Shown: positions 1 through 8,149 of the stretch, piece after piece
How the letters are laid out: each line of letters begins with the position of its first letter
Numbering within the stretch: the first letter of the stretch is position 1
Source: Scatosoma sp900555925
Lineage (GTDB): Bacteria > Bacillota > Clostridia > Christensenellales > Borkfalkiaceae
Direction of reading: 5' to 3'
Assembly: GCA_959603585.1 (NCBI GenBank)
Contig: CAUGYD010000001.1
Coordinates: 372,001-436,000, forward strand
Length of the DNA: 64,000 bases
Program-made: the position numbers and the translations under genes
Notes under the pieces: model-generated
What the model was told of the DNA's origin: nothing
Database searches by the model: none
The model's input: only the letters and a program-made list of their open reading frames with translations

Positions 1-5
1 AATTC

Positions 6-263
6 ATGAAAAATCTGAAAGAATTACAACCCATTTTAACCGCCGTTTACTGTATCAACCGCACGAACGGACAAGAAGATGAAGACATACGCAACCTTAT
101 CGACTATGTATTCAGACAAATTTTAGGCTGTAACACCAATTTACTTTTACTCTGCTGTATCGGTAAAACCAAAGAAACCATTATGCCCGAAATCACTCAA
201 ATCCTCAAAGAAGATACGAACTATTACAAAGATATGGAATATCGGGAGGCAATCAGAAAATGA
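6..263 (+). CDS. Hypothetical protein, module copy A
   Basis: Small 85-residue protein of unknown function. It overlaps the next gene by four bases (ATGA), so it belongs to the same operon. It has no counterpart at the same place in copy B, where a different 137-residue gene sits, so this is where the two modules start to differ. No domain recognised. Its ribosome site would lie at or before the window edge, so an earlier start is possible. Confidence 0.6.
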   Translation: MKNLKELQPILTAVYCINRTNGQEDEDIRNLIDYVFRQILGCNTNLLLLCCIGKTKETIMPEITQILKEDTNYYKDMEYREAIRK

Positions 264-457
264 AACCGTTTACTACGCAAGCGCACATAAACTCTTTGCA
301 AGGAAAAAAGGACGAAATCACCGTACTTGAAAAGATAGACGCTCCAAACCAGCCCTATTATATCGTAGAATATCGCGGCGTCAAATGCACCGCGATTTTT
401 AATTGGTTTACTGGCGAATATTACGCCGACGACGTTTACGGGATAGTAAAAAAATAA
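260..457 (+). CDS. Small conserved module protein (MKPFTT family), copy A
   Basis: 65 residues, preceded by GGAGG. Unknown function. A near-identical paralogue is at 32777-32974, and homology between the two modules begins just before this gene. The last third is almost identical at DNA level to the paralogue, at the start of a roughly 440-bp block of near-complete identity. Conservation in both copies supports a real gene. Confidence 0.75.
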   Translation: MKPFTTQAHINSLQGKKDEITVLEKIDAPNQPYYIVEYRGVKCTAIFNWFTGEYYADDVYGIVKK

Positions 458-474
458 CCTTAGGAGGATTACAA

Positions 475-612
475 ATGTCGGAATTACAAATCAAAATCTG
501 GGATATGCTCACCGAATTAGACGGCGAAACCGTCGCAAGGCTCTTTACGAACTATTACGGCAACAAGCTTTTGACCGAGGAATTTTTAGAATTTCTCGAC
601 GAAGAACTTTGA
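475..612 (+). CDS. Small acidic module protein (MSELQ family), copy A
   Basis: 45 residues. The start at 475 is chosen because AGGAGG lies just upstream; a longer reading frame upstream overlaps the previous gene and lacks a ribosome site. The protein is acidic and helical (MSELQIKIWDMLTELDGE...). It is identical to the copy at 32992-33129. Function unknown. Confidence 0.75.
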   Translation: MSELQIKIWDMLTELDGETVARLFTNYYGNKLLTEEFLEFLDEEL

Positions 613-631
613 TTTCAAGGAGAACTCGATT

Positions 632-679
632 ATGAACAAAGCCCGAAAAGAATATCTCAAACACACGGAGGATTATTGA
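632..679 (+). CDS. 15-residue peptide between module genes, copy A
   Basis: Reads MNKARKEYLKHTEDY, with AAGGAGA upstream. It ends two bases before the next start, and the ribosome site of the next gene lies within its last codons, so translational coupling is possible. An identical copy is at 33149-33196, but the surrounding DNA is identical too, so conservation alone does not prove translation. Confidence 0.4.
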   Translation: MNKARKEYLKHTEDY

Positions 680-680
680 T

Positions 681-1742
681 ATGCCCATCTTAAATCTCAA
701 AGCCAACACGCCCGCACAACAGCTCGTGAAAGAACACCTCGAAAAGTCCGCAAGCGCAACGCTTGCGGACAAAATCAATCACGGCGTAAAAATCCAAAAA
801 GACGGTAAAACGGTCATCAATAAAAAAGACATGGACGGGTTTATGCGTTTTGCCTTCGAGCAAGCCAAAAAACAAGCAAATAAAAGCAAAGATAACGCGT
901 TCGTAGAAGATCCCGTCGTTTACGGCTGGGCGATCCATTATTTCGAAGAAGAAAGCATCGAAGGTACGCTATATAATGAGGACGGCACGGTATATAAGCC
1001 CGCGCAAACCAGCGTTACGCGCAGTCCTGCCCCCATCGTTTCTCCTATTCCGTCCGAGAAGAAGCCTAAGCCGCAAATGTCCTTATTTGAGCTTATGGAA
1101 CAGCAAAACGAAATTTCCGAAACGGATACGGAGGACGAGCCCGACGAAACGGACGACGAAGACGAGGACGAGCCGTTACCCGAAACAGAGGAAACTTTAT
1201 CCGAAGCTCCTCCGGAAGCTCCCGCTCCTTTACCCGAGAAAGAAATACCTGCCCCCACGCCCGCCGTACAGCCGCAAAGCTCGCCCCTGTATCAACGGTA
1301 TATGAAAATACAAGCCCAATATCCCGACGCGGTGATTGTCTGGCGGCACGGCGATTTTTATGAAATTTTAGGCGAAAGTGCCGTCAAAATTGCCGAAGAA
1401 CTGGCTTTGACTTTAACGGGGCGGGATTGTGGTCTTGAATCTCGCGTGCCTATGGTCGGCTTTCCCGTTCATTCTTCCGACGTGTATATTTCGAAACTAC
1501 TCGAAAAAGGTTATAAGCTCGCCATCGTCGAAAAATCCGACGAGATACGCATTCAGCAGCCGAATGTGAAGATTGACGAAGAAACGGGCGAGCTGCTCCC
1601 GCCTGTTTCCGCAGACGCTCCCGCTTCGGAAGACGAACCCGACGACGAGCTGCAAACCGAAATGGACGCCATGAAAGCTTTTGAGCCGGTCACGCTCGCT
1701 AAACTCTATGAGATTTTAGGCGACGAATTGGATTTACAGTGA
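681..1742 (+). CDS. MutS domain I-containing mobile-element protein, copy A
   Basis: 353 residues. An N-terminal region (1-100) is followed by a disordered acidic, proline-rich linker (about 105-200). The C-terminal part (about 205-290) matches mismatch-recognition domain I of MutS: RHGDFYEILGE, then LTLTGRDCG, RVPMVGFPVH and KGYKLAIVEK. The rest of MutS (clamp, ATPase) is absent, so it is not a mismatch-repair ATPase. Stand-alone MutS-I domains are known in large proteins of conjugative elements and phages, where the role is unclear. Copy B is at 33198-34226, identical for about the first 45 residues and then diverged. Confidence 0.8.
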   Translation: MPILNLKANTPAQQLVKEHLEKSASATLADKINHGVKIQKDGKTVINKKDMDGFMRFAFEQAKKQANKSKDNAFVEDPVVYGWAIHYFEEESIEGTLYNEDGTVYKPAQTSVTRSPAPIVSPIPSEKKPKPQMSLFELMEQQNEISETDTEDEPDETDDEDEDEPLPETEETLSEAPPEAPAPLPEKEIPAPTPAVQPQSSPLYQRYMKIQAQYPDAVIVWRHGDFYEILGESAVKIAEELALTLTGRDCGLESRVPMVGFPVHSSDVYISKLLEKGYKLAIVEKSDEIRIQQPNVKIDEETGELLPPVSADAPASEDEPDDELQTEMDAMKAFEPVTLAKLYEILGDELDLQ

Positions 1743-1752
1743 GGTGATAGAA

Positions 1753-3069
1753 ATGACAGAAAAAGACATCAAACCTATCCCTAAATATATCCTTGAAAAG
1801 ATACGGCGTAAGGATCAACAATGCTGCCCCCAGCAAAAGGGACACTTTCGTTTTTATGCCTATCTTGCCATCTGGCACAAAGAACTTGTGAAAATAACCG
1901 TAGCCGTGAAAAACTACCGAAAACAATGGTATTGCAAACAGGTCGCCGTTCATGGCGTCCATACAGAAAAATGTTATGTTAAAGATATGGAACACTGTTA
2001 TTACGCAGGCATGGGATTTCTGGTCGGCTGGTACGAGCAGGGCTTGCAGACATATCGTAAATGGTATGAACACCCTGACTGGGGCTGGGCGGACAATAAA
2101 TACTTCGATCCTTACGCGCCCGTTATCAACATGGAAATCATTTCAAAACTTCCTAAGTATCGTTACAGCGCCTATCAGCTCTATACGGGCAAAGATATTA
2201 TCCGTTATTTACGGGTTTACGAGAAATACCCGCAGGCGGAGTACCTCTTAAAATTCGGGTTAAACCAATACGCCGAACGGGTGACGATCTTACGAAAAGT
2301 CGGTAAGGATAAAGCGTTCTGTAAATGGCTCCTTAAAAACAGACGGGAACTGAATGATCGTTCTTTTTATATCCCTGCGATCCTGCGCGCTTACAGAAAG
2401 CATACTTCCCTCTCCCACGAACAGCTTTGTCAGGAACTTTCTATCAAGGACAAACGCGGGGATTTTTATAAATTCAAAACTATGGTCGGGAACGGCTATG
2501 ACGAAATTTATCGATATGTCATCAATCAGCAGACCCACATGAACAGTTATATAGACTATTTCAAAGCCTGCCAATATCTCAATCTCGATATGGATTTGCC
2601 GAAAAACCGTTTCCCGCACGATTTCAAACGCTGGCACGATATCCGTATCGACGAATACGCCACCGCAAAGGCAATGCAAGACGAAGAGCAGCGCAAAGAA
2701 CTGTATGAGAAGTTTTCTATCGTCGCGGGGAAATATATGCCTTTACAGTACGAAAAGAAAAGCGCGTTCGTCGTTCTTATTCCCCGCTCGCCTGCCGATT
2801 TGATCCGCGAGGGTACGATTTTACACCACTGCGTCGGAAGGATGAATTACGACCAAAAAATGATCCGCGAAGAATCGCTTATTTTCTTCGTCCGAGATAG
2901 AAACAAACCCGATATACCGCTCGTCACGCTCGAATACTCGCTTACCGCACATAAAGTCCTGCAATGTTATGGCAATAAAGACCTGCCGCCGAACGGCAAA
3001 ATTGTCGATTTCGTCAATCACAAATGGCTGCCTTACGCCAATTCCGTTGTTCAAAAAATTATTGCTTAA
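1753..3069 (+). CDS. PcfJ-like protein, copy A
   Basis: 438 residues. ATG at 1753 has GAGGTG upstream. The C-terminal third carries the PcfJ-family signature: IPRSPADLIREG then TILHHCVG at about residues 360-370, followed by SLIFFVRD and PLVTLEYS. PcfJ-like proteins occur in conjugative plasmids and integrative elements of Firmicutes; their biochemical role is not established. The N-terminal two thirds are rich in Lys, Tyr and Trp, compatible with nucleic-acid binding (inference). It follows the MutS-I gene with a 10-bp gap. Copy B is 34237-35553, the same length. Confidence 0.8.
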   Translation: MTEKDIKPIPKYILEKIRRKDQQCCPQQKGHFRFYAYLAIWHKELVKITVAVKNYRKQWYCKQVAVHGVHTEKCYVKDMEHCYYAGMGFLVGWYEQGLQTYRKWYEHPDWGWADNKYFDPYAPVINMEIISKLPKYRYSAYQLYTGKDIIRYLRVYEKYPQAEYLLKFGLNQYAERVTILRKVGKDKAFCKWLLKNRRELNDRSFYIPAILRAYRKHTSLSHEQLCQELSIKDKRGDFYKFKTMVGNGYDEIYRYVINQQTHMNSYIDYFKACQYLNLDMDLPKNRFPHDFKRWHDIRIDEYATAKAMQDEEQRKELYEKFSIVAGKYMPLQYEKKSAFVVLIPRSPADLIREGTILHHCVGRMNYDQKMIREESLIFFVRDRNKPDIPLVTLEYSLTAHKVLQCYGNKDLPPNGKIVDFVNHKWLPYANSVVQKIIA

Positions 3070-3083
3070 AAAGGAGAATCCTT

Positions 3084-3410
3084 ATGAATAACTATTTCAG
3101 AATCACCGCTTACCACCCCGCCGAGAATATCTCTGCCATTCTCGACAGCTTCGGCAAATTCGATAAGCTTTGGAAATTCAGCTCGTTTCTGATTACAAAG
3201 GGTTTTAAGATAATCGAAGTCAGCGCCGACGACAAGTTTCTCGACGGCGACCTGCCCCGCATACAAGCGGATAGAGAGCATATCGTTTTACGCGCCTGCG
3301 GCAACGGTCAGCCGCAAGCTCTTTCTTACGAGATTAACGGGAAAACCTACCGCGCCGTTCAGGTCAGAAACAAAATTTACATTCCCGATAAAGCCGAGGC
3401 GACAAAATGA
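3084..3410 (+). CDS. Small conserved module protein (MNNYF family), copy A
   Basis: 108 residues. The start at 3084 is preceded by AAAAAGGAG; longer readings overlap PcfJ. Unknown function. It overlaps the next gene by four bases (ATGA). Copy B at 35568-35894 has the same length and nearly the same sequence, with mostly silent DNA differences, indicating selection on the protein. Confidence 0.75.
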   Translation: MNNYFRITAYHPAENISAILDSFGKFDKLWKFSSFLITKGFKIIEVSADDKFLDGDLPRIQADREHIVLRACGNGQPQALSYEINGKTYRAVQVRNKIYIPDKAEATK

Positions 3411-3646
3411 CGAAAAAAGAAATCTGTCTTTCCAATTCTTCCGTCGCGTATTACAGCGGCTTTGACGGCTTAGAAGCAAAATGTATCGAATACGGCATCG
3501 ACAATTATCTCTATTGCGTTTCGGGCGCCTGGTCTGCCAAGAAACGCTACCACAAATTAAAAATCCAGGGTTCTTATGACGGCGCCTATATCCGGTTTCG
3601 CGGATATAGGCTCTTTTTACATGACTTTATCCTCATCGGAGGCTGA
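3407..3646 (+). CDS. Small conserved module protein (MTKKE family), copy A
   Basis: 79 residues, no recognised domain. Translationally coupled to the previous gene by an ATGA overlap and followed two bases later by the methyltransferase-fold gene. It is predicted soluble and rich in Tyr and Gly. Copy B is at 35891-36130. Confidence 0.7.
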   Translation: MTKKEICLSNSSVAYYSGFDGLEAKCIEYGIDNYLYCVSGAWSAKKRYHKLKIQGSYDGAYIRFRGYRLFLHDFILIGG

Positions 3647-3648
3647 TT

Positions 3649-4482
3649 ATGACCGACGATCACTTTTTCTTTTTCGATTTCACTTTAGATCATACCCAAA
3701 TCAAAGCCGGAACTGCATTCAAGCCCATACCAGACGAATGTAAAAAATCCGTCGTTCTCGATCAAACAAATCTTTGTCCCTATAAAATCCCCGATGTCAA
3801 AGAAATTATAAAGCTTGTCATTCAAGCCTCTCATCGGGTCAATCCGAATAAGTTTTTGAGCGATACCTTCGAATGCGGCGCGATTGCCGTTTCCAATCAA
3901 TTCGATTTTCACAAAGCCGAACAACGCGAAGAACGCTACAAACAAATCATGCACGCCTACGAGCCAAAAGAGCGAGAATTAATGGCTGAGGCATTCGCTA
4001 AAATTTACGCGCTTCTCACTTCCGTCGTCTATGACAACGGTACTTTTAACGACTGGCTCGGTGAATTGTTTATGCAAACGGATATGGGCAACAAACACAA
4101 CGGACAGTTTTTTACGCCTTATCACATTTCCAGCTTTTGCGCGAAAGTAAGTATAGATGAGTCTATCGTGCGTCAGAAACAACGGGACAATGAAATCATA
4201 ACAATCAACGATCCGACCTGCGGCGCGGGCGGAATGCTTGTCGCGGCTTTGGAAACTCTCGGCAAGGAGTATCAGTTCAACTATGCCCACAACTGTTTCA
4301 TGCTTGGCGAGGATATCGATATCCGCTGCGTACACATGACCTATCTGCAACTCTCCCTCGCAGGCGTTCCCGCGATTGTAAAACACGAAAATTCCCTCAC
4401 CCGCGAAACCTGGGACGTTTGGAAGACACCCGCGTTCCTCATGCAGTATATGCGCTTCAGACAGTTCGAACATTACGCTTAA
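3649..4482 (+). CDS. N6-adenine methyltransferase-fold protein lacking NPPY, copy A
   Basis: 277 residues. Residues 152-162 read GQFFTPYHISS and 187-200 carry the SAM-binding motif NDPTCGAGGML, as in HsdM-type N6_Mtase domains. GEDIDIRCVHMTYLQLSL follows. The chain ends about 50 residues later, and the catalytic [DN]PP[YFW] motif expected after this is not present. It may therefore bind SAM or DNA without methylating, or need a partner (inference). Similar short methyltransferase-fold proteins occur in conjugative elements. Copy B (36133-36963) also lacks the motif, so the loss is not a recent mutation. Confidence 0.8.
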   Translation: MTDDHFFFFDFTLDHTQIKAGTAFKPIPDECKKSVVLDQTNLCPYKIPDVKEIIKLVIQASHRVNPNKFLSDTFECGAIAVSNQFDFHKAEQREERYKQIMHAYEPKERELMAEAFAKIYALLTSVVYDNGTFNDWLGELFMQTDMGNKHNGQFFTPYHISSFCAKVSIDESIVRQKQRDNEIITINDPTCGAGGMLVAALETLGKEYQFNYAHNCFMLGEDIDIRCVHMTYLQLSLAGVPAIVKHENSLTRETWDVWKTPAFLMQYMRFRQFEHYA

Positions 4483-4494
4483 AGGAGCTTTTTC

Positions 4495-4728
4495 ATGAAA
4501 ACAGGATTTACTTTTACCAATCAGGATATGCAACTTACCTGCCTGTGCTTTGCGGAAAGCAAACGCGGCAATATCGCGCTATTGATAGACCATAAAAACG
4601 GATTATTCATCACCGTCCGCGATGTTTCACGGGAAAACAACGGCGATTACTCGTGGTCATGGGGACACTATTTTTATGATATCCGCAACGCAATTATAGA
4701 CTTTGACGGACGTAAAAATAGACTTTAA
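4495..4728 (+). CDS. Small conserved module protein (MKxGFTF family), copy A
   Basis: 77 residues, AAGGAG upstream. Last gene of the module, 12 bases after the methyltransferase-fold gene and followed by a strong terminator. Unknown function; contains a central IALLIDHKNGLFITVRD segment. Copy B is at 36976-37209. Confidence 0.7.
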   Translation: MKTGFTFTNQDMQLTCLCFAESKRGNIALLIDHKNGLFITVRDVSRENNGDYSWSWGHYFYDIRNAIIDFDGRKNRL

Positions 4729-4753
4729 TTTTAATCACATTTCTATCTTTCCT

Positions 4754-4777
4754 GGGGAGCTTTTGCTCCCCTTTTTT
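4754..4777 (+). terminator. Intrinsic terminator of module A
   Basis: Perfect stem GGGGAGC / GCTCCCC with a TTTT loop followed by six T. It closes the plus-strand module operon. Confidence 0.9.
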
Positions 4778-4802
4778 ATTGAAAAAAGTACAAATGAGTG
4801 TT

Positions 4803-4813
4803 AGGCGTGTGCT
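4803..4813 (+). repeat. Half of the origin repeat (AGGCGTGTGCT)
   Basis: The sequence AATGAG..TTAGGCGTGTGCT matches the left arm of the origin inverted repeat at 37294-37304. Similarity between the two module copies stops within a few bases after this. The hairpin, nick-like motif and right arm found in copy B are missing here. Confidence 0.75.
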
Positions 4814-4866
4814 TGTTGTTACCAATCTTTATGGACACTATGAAAATAGAGGTAAACGGCACAAAA

Positions 4867-4899
4867 AAAGCGTATGAGCAAACTGAACTCATACGCTTT
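4867..4899. terminator. Bidirectional hairpin
   Basis: Perfect 12-bp inverted repeat AAAGCGTATGAG / CTCATACGCTTT with a 9-base loop, A-rich before and T-ended after. Probably a terminator between opposing transcription units. Confidence 0.6.
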
Positions 4900-5021
4900 G
4901 GCGTTATTAGCGGAATTTATAGCGCAATACCGAGGCGATATCTACTTTATAGACTATGTCAATTGTCCGTTCCTTACCTGTGATTTTCGGCAACCCGCCA
5001 ATCACTACGTGGTCTAAAAGC

Positions 5022-6410
5022 TCATAACACATTTCCCTTGACTTTGTTGAATAGATTTAGTTTTTCATTATCTTTCTTCGCCTCATGGATGTATGCTATC
5101 TGTTCTTGTGGGATTCCTTTTTCAATAAGTTTACATTTCAGTTCGTTATAGGCGTCAAAATTTTTTCCGCACTCATAACTCTCAAACGTCTGTTTCGGCG
5201 TTGCTAAATCACAAAATACAACCGTGTCTTTTGTCTTATCGTCCATTAAACGTTTCAAGGCGGCTTCTCGACTTTTCTTTATACGTTCAAGATTTTTCAC
5301 CGAAGTATGGTCGTATTTTTCTTTCCGGTCACGAATACTGTTTTCTATATCTTCTATTTCTTGTTCTATCTTTCGGCGTTGACGTTCTTTGGAAACGGGA
5401 ATTTTCGCAAACGCGGACTGCGCGATAATAATCGCGTCCCAATCCCCCATAGCCGCTTTCGAGACAAAAATTTTGCGGCGACTTTGCTCCAAATCCTCTT
5501 TTTCTGCAATTAAAAGCTTTGCGTTCGCATATAACTGTCTGAACTCGCCAGACCATTGACCGATGAGATGGTTCGGTACGACAATCATCGGTTTCTTCGC
5601 TAATCCGTATTGCCGTAATTTCATGATCGCCGCAACGATTGTAAATGTTTTTCCGTAACCAACGCGATGCGGATCGAGCGTGCTACCGTTCGTAAGGATT
5701 CTTTGCACTGCGTTTACCTGATGCGGATATAATTGTATATAAGGATTCATGTTCGGAAATTTCAGATGACTTCCGTCAAACTTCGGCAAACGTATCTGAT
5801 TAAACAGGCGGTTATACGTCCGCTCCAAATCCTCGCGGCGTTCGGGTGTAGAAAATATCCAAACCCTGAACTCGTCCTGCATTTTATGCTGGCGTTCCCG
5901 CGCCGACAAGGTTTCAGATTGATTGACTACATACTTTTTCTGTCCGTCTGCGGTTTGCACAGTGTCACAAATCGTCGTATCACGCTGATTTAAGCAATCT
6001 TCGAAGATTCGAAACGCGTTCGCGCGGTGCGTACCGTAAACTTCCGTCGCTTTGATTCCCGCATACTTGCGCACGTCATCTGAACGCTCCACTTCCCATG
6101 ACCCGTCATAGCGGTTAAAGGTGATTTTCAAGCCTTTAAGATAATAGCGGGGTATCCCTAATTTCTCGCCTAAAAAGTCACAATAATAGGCACTATCCAC
6201 CCAACTCGCGCCTATATTTACATAAATGTCACTCGCAGGAATCGGCGTTGGCTGAACGGCTTCCAACGCTTTTACGTTGCGCTCATACGCCGCAGGATTT
6301 TCCTGTGCATACCGACGCGCCGTTTCTAATTTCTTGACTACATAGCCCGATAAATATTCCTCCGACGTTTCAAATCCCGAATAACGGTTCCCTTTTTGAT
6401 ACCTTTTTTC
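5022..6410 (-). pseudogene. Decayed SNF2/DEAD-type helicase of a mobile element
   Basis: The reading frame starts without any start codon near 6410 (NRYSGFETSEEYLSG), goes through MNPYIQLYPHQVNAV and the Walker A variant HRVGYGKTFT, then IVVPNHLIGQW. This matches the helicase part of large methylase-helicase proteins of integrative elements. After KRLMDDKTKD it jumps directly to VVFCDLATPKQTFESYE. The stretch that normally lies between (the DEAH region) is absent, and the C-terminal helicase motifs after LFNKVKGNVL are missing. It is therefore truncated at both ends and internally deleted. Confidence 0.8.
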
Positions 6411-6512
6411 AAAAGGTATAACTCATTATACCAAATCGCTTCGCGTTTGGTGCCGTTCGCCCTTGCAGGGAGCTTATGTCCGTTGAAAAAGTAACGGCTT
6501 CGCCGTAGCAAA

Positions 6513-6812
6513 GACGCTTTTATCATTGCCGAGCTTATTCGGTTCGGACGTTACTCCGAAACGACCCTTGCCGACAGCGATCTTATCGCTTTACGCGAAC
6601 TTACTCGCCAACGGTTCTATCTCGTCGATTGCGTCTCCGACGCCAAAAGAAAGGTCATTTCGTTCATCGACAAGATATTCCCCGAGTACCAAACGCTGTT
6701 TTCGGACACTTTCGGCAATACTTCGCTCGAATTGCTATCCAATTACACCTCTCCCGACGTTATAGCCGAACTCGACACCGAACTGTTCTCTAACTTTCTC
6801 AAATCCGTTTAA
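6513..6812 (+). pseudogene. IS110-family transposase fragment
   Basis: About 100 codons without a start, reading DAFIIAELIRFGRYS, DLIALRELTRQRFYLVD, KRKVISFIDKIFPEYQ and ending at a TAA. This is the middle of the N-terminal RuvC-like (DEDD) domain of IS110 transposases. The beginning and the C-terminal Transposase_20 half are missing, so it is inactive. Confidence 0.8.
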
Positions 6813-7026
6813 GATGATTATAGTGATTCATTTGCAAAAATCCTTTAATTTGTCTTCGCAAACATAATTATATAGGATTTTTCCTTTTGAGTCACTCTTT
6901 CTTTACTCTGTTTTCAATTGTGTTGCACTTAGATTATATATTCAAGAGTTAAATATACCTATACTTTGCCGGTTTATCCAAGAATCAATATTAAAAGGAA
7001 ATTTACAATCGTATCTGGAGAGAATA

Positions 7027-7061
7027 AAAAATCAGACTCCTAATCCTGAAATCTGATTTTT
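7027..7061. terminator. Bidirectional intrinsic terminator
   Basis: AAAAATCAGA / TCTGATTTTT, 10-bp perfect stem with a 15-base loop and A/T runs on both sides. It lies downstream of the minus-strand epimerase gene. Confidence 0.7.
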
Positions 7062-7161
7062 CATCGTTTGAAAGTGCAATTCTAAAATTTAGTTTTTTAC
7101 GAACTCGCTGTTTATGCTATTTTGATTTAATATTCTTGAAATTCCCCAAGAGTATCTAACA

Positions 7162-7177
7162 TTTTGGGTGCATATCA
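7162..7177. repeat. Copy of the IS-end-like sequence
   Basis: TTTTGGGTGCATATCA, nearly the same as one arm of the hairpin at 13500-13543 and in the same orientation. It probably marks an old insertion-sequence end. Confidence 0.4.
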
Positions 7178-7201
7178 AAACACGGTTCGACTTTTTGTTT
7201 T

Positions 7202-8149
7202 TTATTTATCGTCTTTTTCAATGCAAATGCGGGTATAAAAAGTTTTGCTTTCTCCGCCCGAAAGGACTATTAATCCCAGTTCTTCGGGGTTTTGCTCGAA
7301 ATGGAAACAATCTATAACGCAGGTTTGCGGTTCGCACACGGCAAAACTATCGCCGTCGCCGCGGTAAAGCATTCTGTAACCGAAAATACTCTCCGCTTCG
7401 TAATAAACGCTTGCGCCCGCGCCTTTAAATAGCGCCACGGTTTTATCGTTCGCCTTATAAAACGCCGAAAACGGCTGCTTTGCGGGAACAAATTCGCCGT
7501 TTGCAAGCGCAAGGTCGCGCGGTCTGCCATAAGCTGTTTCGCCTGTTGGCAAAAAGTTTTTATCGCGCAAATATTCCTGCGTTACGGGAACCTGAAGCTT
7601 AACGTTTTGCATATCGCCGTAAAAATCAAGATTAAACGTTGTGTGATAAGCCAGCATAACAGGCATTTCGCAAACGCCGTCGTTTATTACGGTAGTATAT
7701 TCTTCAAGCCCGTTTTCGCCCAGTTTGTAATGCCTGCGCACGGTAAAATCGTGCGGGAAACCGAGATATTCGCCCTTTTTAGCCGAATATGTAAACTCTA
7801 TTTCGCTTTGACTTATTTGCTTTTTAGCAAACGGCAAATTAAGCAGATTGCCGTGTATAAAGCACCCGGTTTGCGGTTCGTTCACGGGCAGAACATATTC
7901 TTTTCCGCGGAAAACGAACCTGCCGCCACGAATGCGGTTTGGCGGAAACAGTATGGGATTGCCGAACAGATAAACGTTTGTATTCCGCTGACTTTCGCCG
8001 TTCGGCGTCCGCAAAATTTCCGCGTTTAGCGGCTTGTAAAACAGCCTGAAACAGGTTGCCCCTATATCAGCCGAAAATTCGGCTTCATACCCGCCCGCAG
8101 ACAAGACGTCGCCGCAGAGCGGGCATTTTGTTTTTACTTTTTCAGCCAT
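7202..8149 (-). CDS. Aldose 1-epimerase family protein
   Basis: 315 residues, cytoplasmic. Galactose-mutarotase-like beta-sandwich protein: FIHGNLLNLPF and HYKLGENGLEEYTTVINDG resemble the family, with AYHTTFNL as the likely sugar-binding His region. It would interconvert anomers of a free aldose from the imported glycan. Its start overlaps the end of the DUF5107 gene by eight bases (ATGGCTGA), so the two are translationally coupled. The N-terminus has a CPLCGDVL motif with only one Cys pair, so a full zinc ribbon is not evident. Confidence 0.75.
   Translation of the reverse strand: MAEKVKTKCPLCGDVLSAGGYEAEFSADIGATCFRLFYKPLNAEILRTPNGESQRNTNVYLFGNPILFPPNRIRGGRFVFRGKEYVLPVNEPQTGCFIHGNLLNLPFAKKQISQSEIEFTYSAKKGEYLGFPHDFTVRRHYKLGENGLEEYTTVINDGVCEMPVMLAYHTTFNLDFYGDMQNVKLQVPVTQEYLRDKNFLPTGETAYGRPRDLALANGEFVPAKQPFSAFYKANDKTVALFKGAGASVYYEAESIFGYRMLYRGDGDSFAVCEPQTCVIDCFHFEQNPEELGLIVLSGGESKTFYTRICIEKDDK

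Larger units (their letters stand above)
6813..7201. other. Gene-free AT-rich stretch
   Basis: No coding sequence seen. It contains the hairpin at 7027-7061 and the IS-end-like sequence at 7162-7177; otherwise AT-rich spacer between element debris and the glycan locus. Confidence 0.6.

Noticed and set aside
938..1258. Serine-rich minus-strand frame
   Set aside because: Mirror of the acidic linker of the MutS-I protein (GAA/GAC read backwards).
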